A stretch of DNA of 64,000 nt, taken from positions 186,001 to 250,000 of the forward strand of contig JAGYJW010000001.1 in NCBI GenBank assembly GCA_018401435.1, read 5' to 3'. Both the position numbers and the translations under genes were made by a program. This DNA comes from Deltaproteobacteria bacterium. GTDB lineage: Bacteria > Myxococcota_A > UBA796 > UBA2385. Every line of letters starts with the position of its first letter. The stretch's first letter is position 1. This document shows positions 9,695-19,761 of the stretch, piece after piece. The notes under the pieces were generated by a model that saw nothing but the letters and a program-made list of their open reading frames with translations, was not told where the DNA came from and made no database searches.

Positions 9695-12600
9695 TTAGCG
9701 CCCGACGGGCCCGGGGTCGAGGGCGCGCTGCCGCCCGGCGATGCCGGTCCAATAGACGCTGGGGCTGGCCAGGAAGGCCGCGCGCAGATCGGCGGGCAGA
9801 AAGGGCAGCAGCGCGTCGGCGAGGTGGCTGGCCTCGGCCAGGGCCTCCTGGCTGCCCGAGGCGTGCAGCACCTCCAACAGCAAGAAGCGGTCTCCGGACT
9901 CGCGGGCCTCGGATTCGGCGGAGCGGAGCACCTCGGCGTCTCCCCCGGTGAGCGCCCCATGCAGCAGCAGGCGGGCGGCCAGGCGCCGCTCTCCGGCCAG
10001 GCCGAGCACCTCCATGGCGCTGGTGAGGGCGGCGCCATCGGCCGTCAGCACGCCGGTCATGCCCAGAAAGAAGGCCCGACGCGTCTCGTGGCCGGCCCGC
10101 TCGGCCTCGGCCTCGGCCGCTGGTAGACCGCCAGGGCGGCTTGCTGGTCGCCGCGTGCCAGCCCGAAGCTGGCCTTCTCGAAGCCAGGCGCGCCCCGGCG
10201 GGCCCCTCGGGATCGATGGCCACCCGCGCCCGGCCCAGAATGCGCGAGGCGCCTTCGAGATCCCCCACGGCAAGGCTGACTGCAGCGCGACCGATGCCGG
10301 CCAGGGCCCGCAGATAGGGGAGGTTGGCGAAGCGGGCGACATCGTCCCTCGCCGATGGACTCCAGGGCCCGGTCCACCCGACCCAAGCAGCGCCAGACCG
10401 CCGCGATGTCCACCAGGGTGGGGATGAGGGCGTTGGCGCGGCCCTGCACCCGCAGCCAGCTGGCCTGCTCTTCGAGGTAGCGCAGGGCCCGCTCCAGGCC
10501 GCCCTCTTCAAAGGCCAGCAGGCCAAGGCCCCCCCGGGCCAGGGCGCCGCTGCGGGCATCGCCTCGGGCCTGGCTGATCTGCACGCAGCGCTCGAAGAGC
10601 TGACCCGCGCGCAGGGGTCGGCCTTGCAAGCGCTCGCTCTCGGCGCAGAGCAGCAGCGCCGCGGGCAAGCTGGGGTCTTCGGGGCGGTCAACCAGCTGGT
10701 CGAGGGCATCCTGGGCCAGCCGCGCCGCCTGCCCTTCATCCCCCAGCCCCCGCCAGGCCGCCGCGGTCGCCACCAGGGCCCGCACCGCGAGGCCCTCATC
10801 CCCCAGGTCACGGGCGAGGTGTGCACCTGCAGAGAGGGCGCCCACCGCCTCATCCCGACGCCCCACCGCCTCCAGCACCTCCCCCCTGGCCACCGCCAGC
10901 TCGGCGGCCAGACGCGGGTCGGCCCCATTGGCCTGGGCGGCCCGGTCCAGCACCGTCAGCGCCTCTCCCGTCGGCCCCGGCTGGCAAAGTCCAGGCCCAA
11001 GGCCAGCAGCGCCCGGGGCGCATCCTCGGGTCCGGCGCCATGGGCGGCATGCCAGGCCCGCCGGCCATCCGCCAAGGCCCGGCGGGCAGCGCCTCCAGCA
11101 GCAGGGCCAGGCGCCGGTGGATGGCCGTGCGGCCGGCGGCATCCACCTCGTCCAGCATCAAGGCGCCCACGGCGAGGCGGTAGGCCACCCAGGCGCCGTC
11201 GAGGTGCTCCTCGGTCTGCGAGCCGGCCCGCCGCAGCTCGAAGCTGGCGGCGCCGTCTTCGGGGATACCGGCCAGGCGGTGGGCCAGATCCACCGGCAGA
11301 GGGCTCGCCCACCACTGCGAGTCGGCCCAGCAGCAGCCGGGCGTCGGGGCTCAGGGCCGCCAGCGCGGCCCCATAGAGCCGCCGCAGGCCGTCGCGGGCT
11401 CGATGGGGGCCTGGCGGTTCATGCGCCAGAGCGGCGCGCCATCGTCGCCCAGCCCCTCGGACCACAAGGAGCCCCGCTCCACCAATTCCCGCACGGCCAG
11501 GACGATCACCGCGGGCAGCCCCCCGCTCATGCGGTGCAGGCGCTCGGCCAGGCCCGCCGGCGGGGCCTGGGTGCCCAGAATCCCGGACACCACCGCATGG
11601 ACTTCTTCCGCGTTCAAGGGTCGCAATCGGACGGAATGGCCCTTCATGCCCACCGGGGCCTGCAGCCCCGCACAGACCAGGGCCACCCGGGGCACCGCCG
11701 CCAGGATGTGTTGCAGGACCGCCGCCGCTTCGGGGCTGCACTCCTCGCAATCTTCGACCAGCAGCAGCACGCCGCCCTCACCGGCGAGGCCTTCCAGGGC
11801 CCTCGACAGGGCCTCGGGGCTGTCTTCGACCGGCCCCTGGATGCCGCGCAGGTCCCGGGCCAGCTGTTCGATGGGCTCCAGGGCCGGCGCGCGGCTGCGA
11901 CAGCGCAAGGCGATGCTCTCGATGCCGCGCTCCCGGGCCTCGTAGCACATGGGCGCAGATCCGGCTGAGGCCCGAGCCGATCTCGCCCACCAGCACCACC
12001 AGGCCGCCGGCATCCAGCGCCGCTTCGACCGCGCCCAGGGCCGCTGCCCGCGCAGCGGCGCGTGGCGCAGCCGCCCCACCCCGGCGGCCTCCCCCGTCAG
12101 CGAGGCGCGGGCCACCGGCGCCGAGGTCGGGCGCGCGGGTGGATCCCGGGCCATCAGCCGGGTGATCAGATCCGTCAGGCGCGGGGGGGCCTCGGGGCAG
12201 AGCTGGCGAATGGGCGTGTACCGGCCCTCTCGGTGGGCCCGCAAATAGCCCGCCACCCCCTTGGCATAGAAGGGCCGGGTGCCCGACAGGGCCTCATAAA
12301 GCGTGATTCCGAGGCTGTAGAGGTCGGCGCGCTGGTCCAGGCCGGCGCCAGAGATCTGTTCGGGCGCCATATAGGCATAGGTGCCCAATACATCGCCCAA
12401 GGTGGTGGTGAGGGGATCGTTGGGATCGACCGCCAGGCCCAGGTCCATCAGCAGGGTGCGGCGGTCCTCGCCCAGCCAGATATTGGCGGGCTTCACGTCC
12501 CGGTGCACGATGCCGCGCTGGTGCAGGTGGTCGAGCACCTGCAGCAGGCTGGCACCCACCGCCTCCACCTGGACGGGGTCCAGGGGGCCCAGCCGCTGCA

Positions 12601-12898
12601 GCCGATCGGCCAGGGTCTCGCCTTCCAACAGCTCCAAAGCCAAGAAGGGCACCGGCTGTTCCGACACCGCCATGCAGCGGGGCAGGCCGCCGTGGGGGTA
12701 GCGTTGCAACAGTCGCCCTTCGCGCAGAAAGCGGCCGCGGTGGGCCGGCGAGCGGTCGGCATCCAGCAGCACCTTGAGGGCCACACAGCGGCCCTGGGCG
12801 TTGGGGCAAGAGCGCCACACCTCGGCCAGGCCGCCCGCGCCGATGCGCACGTCGACCACCCACTCGCCCAAGCGGTCGCCGGACTTCAGCTCGAACAT
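9695..12898 (-). CDS. Ser/Thr protein kinase-ATPase-TPR regulator (multiply frameshifted)
   Basis: Starting at ATG 12898 (MFELKSGDRLGEWVVDVRIG) a PknB-type kinase domain carries VALKVL, HRDVKPANIW, the DLG activation-loop start and GTYAYMAPEQ. Next comes a P-loop ATPase domain with GEIGSGLSRI (the Walker A Lys is replaced by Leu) and a Walker-B-like VLLLVEDCEE. A long TPR-like helical region ends SVYWTGIAGRQRAL at 9695. The coding frame switches about nine times, near 12045, 11950, 11395, 11300, 11070, 10980, 10355, 10195 and 10125, with coherent protein in each piece. Restored length is about 1065 aa, like PknK/MalT-type regulators. Either the consensus sequence has indels or the gene is decaying. 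It is cytosolic, with 58 bp and 24 bp gaps to its neighbours. Confidence 0.7.
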
Positions 12899-12956
12899 GG
12901 TGCACCCGGGTCCATCCTGCAGACGGTAGCCCGTGCGCGCGCCGGGGTGGTCGGGC

Positions 12957-14174
12957 TCAGTGGCAGGTCTCGCTGAGGATCTCGCCGGCACCCACCACCA
13001 GGCAGGCGTGGCTGGTGGTCTCGAAGGGATCGCCGTCGAAGAGCGCGAGGTCCGCGTCCAGGCCCACCTGCAAGGCGCCGGTGCGGCCGTCGATGCCCAG
13101 GATGCGCGCCGCGTCCAGGGTGAGGGCCTGCAGCGCGCGTTGAGCGCCCAGACCATTGGCCCCGGCGATGGCGGCCTCCCACAACACCACCCGCACCTTG
13201 GGCACATAGCCCTCATAGCCCGACATGAAGCCGACCCTCACGCCGGCATCGGCCAGCAGGGCTGCGTTCTCGAAGCTTGAGTTGCGCTGCTCCCCCGCCC
13301 GCCAGGACCGGGCCATCACCGGACCCACCAGCACCGGCACCCCCGCCGCAGCGATGCGGTCGGCCACCAGCCAGCCCTCGGCGGCGCCGGCCAGCACGGC
13401 GTCCAGCTTGAATTCCTGGGCGATGCGCAGGGCCGTCAGCAGGTCATCGGAGCGGTGGGCGTGCATCAGGGCCTTGCGGCGGCCTTCCAACAGGTCCACC
13501 AGCGCCTCCATGCCCAGGTCCAGCGGCGCCTGGTCAGCCCCCTTGAGCTTGCGACGGGCCTGGTAGTCCTGGGCCGCGCTCAGGGCCTGGCGAATCAGGG
13601 CCGCGTTGCCCATGCGCGAGGAGGCACCTTCGGATGCAAAGCGCTCCTTGGCCGCGTCACCCAGGGTGAAGACCACGAAGGCGTCGGCCACCCGGGCCAC
13701 CTCGTCCACCGGCGCGCTGCGGGTGGAGGTGATGAGCGTGCGGCCGCCCACGGGCTGCCCCGGCGAGGGTCCGGCCTGCACCGTGGTCACCCCGAAGTCG
13801 CGAATCCAGCCCACCAGCGCGTCTTGGGGGTGGTAGGCGTCCAGGGCCCGCAGCTCGGGCTGCACGGGGGCCCGGCGCTCGGCGTGGTCCTGGTCGGCGG
13901 CCTCGTTGGTGGGGCCGGTCAGCCCCGCGGTGGCCCAGCCGTCAATCAGGCCGGGAATGAGCACAGCGCCTTCATAGACGCGGGCATCAGCCGGGGCCTG
14001 GATGCTGGCTGCCGGCCCGATGGCGGCGATGCGCCCATCCACCACCAGCACGGCGCCATCCTGGATGATCGGCCCCGAAACGGGGCGCACCTCGGCCGCC
14101 TTGATCAGCAGGCTGTCGGCCCGGGCGGCGGGGGAGCCGAGCGCGAGGCCCAGCGTTGCAAACAGGGCCTTCAC
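12957..14174 (-). CDS. Exported amidohydrolase paralogue lacking metal ligands
   Basis: The 405-aa protein with a signal peptide (MKALFATLGLALGSPAARAD) has an amidohydrolase composite domain (DGAVLVVDGRIAAIGPA) and is clearly homologous to the two genes upstream. The expected HxH after the first beta strand is changed: where the paralogues have VDSHSHIG or LHSHIG, this one reads IDGWATAGLTG. The paralogues' LHHVSE is LAGAAE, and their TDDP segment is altered. Only MHAHRSDD keeps His residues. It is therefore probably a catalytically dead, periplasmic paralogue. Its start overlaps the stop of the next amidohydrolase gene by four bases, so the three genes form one transcription unit. Confidence 0.82.
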   Translation of the reverse strand: MKALFATLGLALGSPAARADSLLIKAAEVRPVSGPIIQDGAVLVVDGRIAAIGPAASIQAPADARVYEGAVLIPGLIDGWATAGLTGPTNEAADQDHAERRAPVQPELRALDAYHPQDALVGWIRDFGVTTVQAGPSPGQPVGGRTLITSTRSAPVDEVARVADAFVVFTLGDAAKERFASEGASSRMGNAALIRQALSAAQDYQARRKLKGADQAPLDLGMEALVDLLEGRRKALMHAHRSDDLLTALRIAQEFKLDAVLAGAAEGWLVADRIAAAGVPVLVGPVMARSWRAGEQRNSSFENAALLADAGVRVGFMSGYEGYVPKVRVVLWEAAIAGANGLGAQRALQALTLDAARILGIDGRTGALQVGLDADLALFDGDPFETTSHACLVVGAGEILSETCH

Positions 14175-15535
14175 TCCATCACCTCCAGGGCGCCTGCGCC
14201 CGGCATCTCGTCGCCACCCACCGCGATGCGGTGGTCTGCCGCGTCGTCACGGTCAAAGACCTTGCGGCCCTCCACCCAGGTCTGCTGCACGGTGGTCCAG
14301 GTGGACAGGGGCGGGCCCGAGAGCACCACCAGGTCGGCGTCCTTGCCCACTTCCAGGCTGCCGATGCGCCCCTCCAGCTCCATCATCCGGGCCGGGTTGA
14401 GGGTGAGGGCCCGCAGAGCCGCGTCGGGGTCCATGCCCGCCCGAACTGCCAGGGCCCCCATGCGCAAGAACAGGCGCGAGTCGGTGATGGGATCGTCGGT
14501 GTGAAAGGCCACCAGGGCGCCCGCAGCCTCGGCCAGGGCGCCGTTCTCGTTGCGGATCTCCAGGGCCTCGGGCTTGCCACCCGGGCTGTCCAGCAGGATG
14601 AGGCTGAGCATGGCCTGCCGCTCCCCCAGCAGGTCCAGCACCTTCCAGGCCTCCGAGACATGGTGCAGCACCAGCTCGAAGCCGAACTCTTCTTGCAGCC
14701 GCAGGGCCGTGACGATGTCGTCGGCCCGGTGGCTGTGGAAGTGCACCCGCCGGTCGCCGGTCAGCACCTGCACCAGGGCGTCGGCCTCCAGGTCGGGGCC
14801 GGGCTTCTTGGCCTTGTCTTTGTTCTTCTTGCGACCCTTGGATTTGGCCCCGTCTTCGGGTTGCAAGGCCCGCAGCCGCTCCTGGCCTCTCATCAGGGCC
14901 TGCCGCTGCAGCATCGCCGCCCCCATGGCGCTGCGCGGATCGCCGCCTTTGCCCTGGGGGTTCGTGCCATTGGCCATCTTCATGCCGCCGCACACCTGGG
15001 CGCGGCGCGGGGGGGGCGGCGGCGTCCCGGCGCCGGCCTTGGGTTGGGGCCCGGTGACCGGATGGCAGAGCAGCAGATCGTCGATGACCGCCCCATCCCG
15101 CAGCTTGAGATAGGCCGTCTGGCCGCCCATCAGCTTGCCCGAGCCCGGCATGATGTTGACAGTGGTGATGCCGCCGGCCCGGGCGCGATCCAGGCTGAGG
15201 TGGGTGGGGTCGATGGCGTCAATGGCCGAGATGCCCGGCAGCAGCGGCGACAGGCCCTCGTTCATGCGGCCGCCGCCGATGTGGCTGTGGCTGTCCACCA
15301 GCCCCGGAACGACGTGCTGGCCGGCCAGCTCGACCAGGAGGGCTCCTTGCGGAATCGGGGTGGAGGACCGCGGGCCCACCGCGAGGATGCGACCCTCGTC
15401 CACAATCAGCACCCCATCGGCAATCACGGGGCCCGACACCGGGTGGAGGGTGGCGCCCACAAAGGCGGTGGGCTGGGCCAGGGCCGCCCCCGACAGCAGG
15501 CCGGGCAGCAGGCCCGAGAGCAAGGCGGACAGCAT
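14171..15535 (-). CDS. Exported amidohydrolase (imidazolonepropionase-like)
   Basis: The 454-aa protein has a hydrophobic signal peptide (MLSALLSGLLPGLLSGAALA) and a full amidohydrolase domain: DGVLIVDEGRILAVGP, VDSHSHIGGG with the HxH metal site, FHSHRADD, LHHVSEAW and the metal-ligand Asp region FHTDDPITDS, then LEVGKDADLVVLSGPPLST. It should hydrolyse C-N bonds of cyclic amides or peptides in the periplasm; the substrate is unknown. A charged Lys-rich insertion (GRKKNKDKAKK) lies near residue 230. The gene begins at the last base of the stop of the third amidohydrolase (TGATG), indicating coupling. Confidence 0.88.
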   Translation of the reverse strand: MLSALLSGLLPGLLSGAALAQPTAFVGATLHPVSGPVIADGVLIVDEGRILAVGPRSSTPIPQGALLVELAGQHVVPGLVDSHSHIGGGRMNEGLSPLLPGISAIDAIDPTHLSLDRARAGGITTVNIMPGSGKLMGGQTAYLKLRDGAVIDDLLLCHPVTGPQPKAGAGTPPPPPRRAQVCGGMKMANGTNPQGKGGDPRSAMGAAMLQRQALMRGQERLRALQPEDGAKSKGRKKNKDKAKKPGPDLEADALVQVLTGDRRVHFHSHRADDIVTALRLQEEFGFELVLHHVSEAWKVLDLLGERQAMLSLILLDSPGGKPEALEIRNENGALAEAAGALVAFHTDDPITDSRLFLRMGALAVRAGMDPDAALRALTLNPARMMELEGRIGSLEVGKDADLVVLSGPPLSTWTTVQQTWVEGRKVFDRDDAADHRIAVGGDEMPGAGALEVME

Positions 15536-16841
15536 CAGGGCACCCCATGCGGCAGCGGCAGGGCGTCCCCGCCGGTGGCCACCCGGTGATCGGCCGGATC
15601 GGCCCGGTCAAAGACCCGCTCGCCGCCCACCCAGGTGCCCAACACATGGGTCAGGTGGAGAAAGGCGGCCCGCTCAGCAGCACGAAGTCCGCGTCCAGAC
15701 CCGGCGCCAGGGCGCCCTTGCGATCCTGCAGGCCCACCAGCGCCGCCGGCGTCGCGGTCAGGGCCTTCAAGGCGACGTCTTCGGGCAGCCCGCCGCGAAT
15801 GGCCAGGGCACCCGAGCGCAACAGCAGCCGGGAGTCCTGAACGGGATCGTCGGTGATCAGCGCAATCTGGACGCCGGCCCGGTGCAGGATGGCCGGGTTG
15901 TCCAGGCGGCGCTCCAGCGTCTCTTCTTTGCCACCGGGGGTGTCCAATACATTGATGGCGACCGGCACCCCGGCCTGGGCCAGCAGATCGGCCACCTTGA
16001 AGCCCTCCGAGCCATGGTGCAATACCAGCGAGAAGCCGAATTCCTGCTGCAAGCGAATGGCCGTCACCATGTCGTCGGCGCGGTGGCTGTGAAAGTGCAC
16101 GACGCGGTCGCCGCGCAGGATCTCGACCAGCCCGTCCAACATGGGGTCGGGCTCGACCCGCTTGCCCCCCTTGGCCATCTTGTCCAGCTCCACCCGGCGC
16201 TCGGCCGCCTTCAAGAAGGCCGCCCGCTGCAGATAGGCCGCGCCCATGCGACTGCGGGGATCCTTGCCTTCGCCCTGGGGATTCGTTCCATTGGCCATCT
16301 TGACGCCACCGCAGACCTGGGCGCGGCGTCGGGGGCCGTCGCGGGGGCCGGCGCCAAGCTGCTGGCAGATCAGCAGGTCCTCGATGACCGGCCGGTCGCG
16401 CAAGGAGATCAGCGCCGTCTGCCCCCCCAACAGCGTGCCGCTGCCGGGCATCACGTGGGCGGTGGTGATGCCCCCGGACTGAGCGCGCTGGATCGAGATG
16501 TGGGTTGGATCAATGGCGTCGATGGCCGACAGCCCGCCCTGGATGGGGCCCAGACCCTCGTGCAGCGATCCCCGCCGATGTGGCTGTGCAGGTCGATCAG
16601 GCCCGGAATGAGGTGCAGACCCGCCGCGTCCAGCAGGGGTGGCCCCAGCCGGAATGGGGGTGCTGGCCCGCGGTCCCAGGTCGAGGATGCGGCCGTCCTC
16701 CACCACCAGCACGCCATCCTCGACCGGGGCCGAGGCCACCGGGTGCAGCGTGGCCCCCACCACCGCCAGGGGGCTGGCCACGGCACGCCCCGGGCCCAAC
16801 AGGCCACAGAGCAGGGGGAGGAGGAAGGAAGGCAGGGGCAC
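15535..16841 (-). CDS. Exported amidohydrolase, third of tandem set (three small frameshifts)
   Basis: The start is best at the GTG at 16841 (reads MPLPSFLLPLLCGLLGPG, a signal peptide) with GAGGT upstream. The domain resembles the middle paralogue: IDLHSHIGG, FHSHRADD, LHHGSEGF, LITDDPVQDS, APGLDADFVLLSGPP. The frame breaks three times. Near 16640 an extra C in ACCCC and near 16570 a missing G in GGCGGGG displace the HSHIGG segment. At about 15660 STWTHV reads ST-stop because one G of TGG is absent. The restored C-terminus FDRADPADHRVATGGD ends TGA at 15535-15537. Homopolymer sequencing error is the simplest reading. It is the first gene of the three-gene set. Confidence 0.75.
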
Positions 16842-16965
16842 GGGAGACCTCGCCGGGACCCCTACCCCGCAGGCGGGGCCTTGACCCACCTTGCCGGCGA
16901 CAGGTCGGCGCCCTACCGGTATCCGCGCTGGGGCCCTCGCGGGTGCCCGCCCCACCGGAGCGAAT

Positions 16966-17739
16966 TTGGCCGACCTCCTCCTCGCTCTCGATCCCCACCA
17001 CCGCGCAGCTTGTCTTGGCTTGATCGCGCTCTCGGCGACCGTCTTTGTGTTGTTGCGATTCGTTTCTGCACCTTATGGCCGCCACGCCCGGGGGGGCTGG
17101 GGCCCCATGCTGCCCGCCCGCCTGGGCTGGGTGCTGATGGAGAGCCCGGCGGTGCTGCTCTTTCTGGCGGTCTTCTGCCAAGGGGCCCAGGCGGCATCCC
17201 TGGCCCCCCGCCTGATGCTGGGCCTCTGGATGCTGCACTATCTGCACCGCACCCTGGTCTTTCCCTTTCGGCAGCCCCCCGGCGGAGGCCCCATGCCCCT
17301 GTCGGTGGTGGCCATGGCCCTGGTCTTCAACGCCGTCAACGCCTGAGTCAACGCCCGCTGGATCAGCCACCTGGGCGGCGACGGCGCGGCCCTGCTGACC
17401 GCACCCCTCTTCAATGCAGGCGCCGGGCTCTTTCTCGCCGGATTCGTCGTGAATGTGCACGCAGACTCCATCCTGCTCAAGCTGCGCGCACGCGGGCCCG
17501 GCCACTACGCCATCCCCCAAGGCGGCCTCTACCGTTGGGTGAGCTGCCCCAACTACCTGGGCGAGCTGGTGGAGTGGGCAGCCTGGGCCCTGCTGACCGG
17601 GTCGCTGGCCGGCCTGTCCTTCTTCTGCTTCAGCGCGGCCAACCTGGTGCCCCGGGCGCGCAGCCACCACCGCTGGTACCAGGCGCGTTTTCCCGACTAT
17701 CCGGCGCAACGCAAGGCGCTGTTGCCTGGGCTGTGGTGA
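16966..17739 (+). CDS. Steroid 5-alpha-reductase family membrane enzyme with in-frame TGA
   Basis: From a TTG at 16966 (GGAG five bases upstream) the protein reads MADLLLALDPHHRAACLG and then FVSAPYGRHARGGWGP, a classic SRD5A/3-oxo-5-alpha-steroid 4-dehydrogenase N-terminus. The C-terminal half holds NVHADSILLKLRARG, IPQGGLYRWVSCPNYLGE and SHHRWYQARFPDYP, the NADPH-binding family signature. Several transmembrane helices are present. A single in-frame TGA at 17344-17346 lies in the conserved FNAVNA-x-VNARWIS motif, at a position that would be Trp (TGG) or Tyr. No frameshift accompanies it. The full-length product (257 aa) would be a normal integral-membrane double-bond reductase. It is divergent from the amidohydrolase genes. 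Nonsense mutation or base-call error is likelier than recoding, as TGA is the usual stop here. Confidence 0.72.
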
Positions 17740-17825
17740 TGGAGCACAGCGGCCCAGCCCTCGCGCGGCGCCCGCCCGGCCGATAGAGGGAGCGCCCTCG
17801 CTCGTCGCTGCCCCCAGGGGAGCCC

Positions 17826-18404
17826 GTGAAGCTGCTTCGCATCTCGGATCGACCCGCCGTCCTGCTGGGCCCGGACTTCGCCACCCCCGCGGCCTGCGCA
17901 GCGCTGGCCGCCCTCGGCGGGGACTGGCCGCTCATCCACGCGCTGAAGGCCGAACCCAAGCACGATGAGACGGGCTTCTCCTGGGAGCTGCCCCGGCGGG
18001 CGGATCCGGCGGTAGAGGCCATCGCCCGGCGCATGGAGGCTGCCCTCGGGGTGGCCGACGCCATCGGCCATACCCTGCGCTTCCGCCGCTATTCGCCCGG
18101 CGAGAGCCACCCTCCGCACCTCGACAGCTACCGCTTTGACGGGCTGACCTTGGTGGCGACGGCCATGTTGGTCTTGCAGGGGCCCGAGGTGGGCGGCGAG
18201 ACGCGCTTTGAATGTGCAGAGTCGGGCCCCTTGGACGTCCGCGCGGTGACCGGGCGCCTGATCGCCTGGGCCAACCACCTGCCCGACGGCCAGCCCGACG
18301 AGGAGAGCGTGCACGCCGGCCTGCCCGTGCTGGCGGGCCAGAAGGTCACCCTCACCCTCTTTGCCTATGCCGCGGACGCCCGCTTCAGTTTCCTGAGTCG
18401 CTGA
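17826..18404 (+). CDS. 2-oxoglutarate/Fe(II) oxygenase (prolyl 4-hydroxylase-like)
   Basis: The 192-aa protein has the iron facial triad: HLD in PHLDSYRFDG (about residues 98-100) and the distal His in SVHAGLPVLAGQKVTLTL, where the following basic residue (Lys) would hold 2-oxoglutarate. SPGESHPPH before the HxD is typical of P4H-like enzymes. No signal peptide is seen, so it is probably cytosolic and hydroxylates a protein or small-molecule substrate. GGGGAGCCC precedes the start. Its last 124 bases lie inside the long direct repeat and reappear as a fragment at 22604-22727, so the accessory island begins within its 3' end. Confidence 0.85.
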   Translation: MKLLRISDRPAVLLGPDFATPAACAALAALGGDWPLIHALKAEPKHDETGFSWELPRRADPAVEAIARRMEAALGVADAIGHTLRFRRYSPGESHPPHLDSYRFDGLTLVATAMLVLQGPEVGGETRFECAESGPLDVRAVTGRLIAWANHLPDGQPDEESVHAGLPVLAGQKVTLTLFAYAADARFSFLSR

Positions 18405-19761
18405 GGCAGACGCAGCGGCAGACGCTGTCGCGGGTTCGGAGCGCAGAGGCAGCAAGGGCGAGGCCGGTGAAGCACCGAGCCCAACCCACGCAGGCAACTC
18501 CACGCCCGCTTGGGCTCCCTGGGCTCACCCAGGAACGCGGACAGCCAGACTGCGGTCTTGGGACCCTGCCGGAGACCCGCTAGAGACAAGCCGCCTTTCA
18601 TCGGTTCGCTGACGGATAAGCGACCGTTTCTCAAGCGGGTGGGGCGTGAGCTGGTGATCCCCTCGATCTCGGTCGCCGAAGGGTGGCGTGGTTGGGGTGC
18701 GGTGGGTGTCGGTTCGGCGATTCGCAGCGCCGCGTCCACGCCTTGTGGACGGGCTGTTCGGGAGGACATGCACGCTGGCCGGGTGGGCGCGTGGCGAACG
18801 GGGTGAGCGGCGTGCTGGAGGCAGGTCAGTTGGGCATCCACGCCATCGGGCGCGGCCTGGCCGCCGTCCAGGGGCTCGTGGACAAGCACGCGACCCAGCA
18901 GGTGGACCGCCTCATCGGCAACGAGAAGCTCAACCCGGTGGTGTTGAGCGAGGCCTGGACGCGCACGGTGCTGTCGAGCCAGGAGGGCTTCGTCTTCGTG
19001 AACCTCGACTGGACCGAGTTCGACGCCGACGACCACAGCATGCTCGTGCTGAGCCTGCAGGGCTCCGGGCGTGGCGTGCCGCTGCTCTGGACGACCGCGC
19101 GGAAGTCGCGGTTGAAGGGCCGCCGCAACGACATCGAGGACGAGCTGGTGACGCGGCTCGCTGCGTGGCGACCGGCAGGGCTCCGGCTGGTCATCGTCGC
19201 AGACCGTGGCTTCTGCGACCAGGCGCTCTTCACGACCCTCGCCGAAGAGCACGACCTGGACTTCATCATCCGGCTCCGCAAGGACATCCACGTCACCGAT
19301 GCAACGGGGGAGACTCGGTCCGCCGGCGAGTGGCTGAACCCTTCGGGCAGGCTGCGCACGCTCAAGGGAGCGCGGGTCACCGCCGACCAGACGCGGGTGG
19401 GCTCGGTGGTCACCGTGAAGGACAAGGGCATGAAGGAGCCCTGGCTGCTCGCGGTGGACGCGGGTGACCCAGCCCCTCCGCCGAGACCGCATGATGCTGC
19501 TGGCCACCCTCGCCCACGCGCTTCTCATGGAGTTGGGCGCGGCCGGTGAAGATTTCGGGCTCGACCGGCTCCTCAAGACCAACACATCCACCAAGAGGAC
19601 GCTGTCTTTGTTCCGCCAGGGGCTGCGGTGGTACGAGCTCATCCCGAATATGCCGACTCAGCGACTCCGCACGCTCATGAAGGCCATCGACGAGAGGGCG
19701 CGACGTCATCCCGTCTTCAGCCTGCTCGTCGGTGTCGTGGAGGAATCAGGGGATGACTCAG
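18281..19761. repeat. Long direct repeat, copy 1 (oxygenase 3' end plus IS4-like element)
   Basis: By eye this segment matches 22604-23787 almost base for base, in the same orientation. It starts in the oxygenase coding region (GCCC-ACGGCCAGCCCGACG) and ends just after the transposase (CTCAG). Copy 2 lacks 18961-19261 and has a few extra single bases. The non-coding part 18405-18670 contains no gene I can recognise and presumably holds the left end of the insertion element. Copy 1 holds the complete oxygenase gene, so it is probably the parental copy. Confidence 0.9.

Noticed and set aside
16966..17739. Selenocysteine or reassigned TGA
   Set aside because: TGA is used as an ordinary stop by many adjacent genes, no selenocysteine insertion hairpin is apparent, and the family has no selenocysteine at that position.
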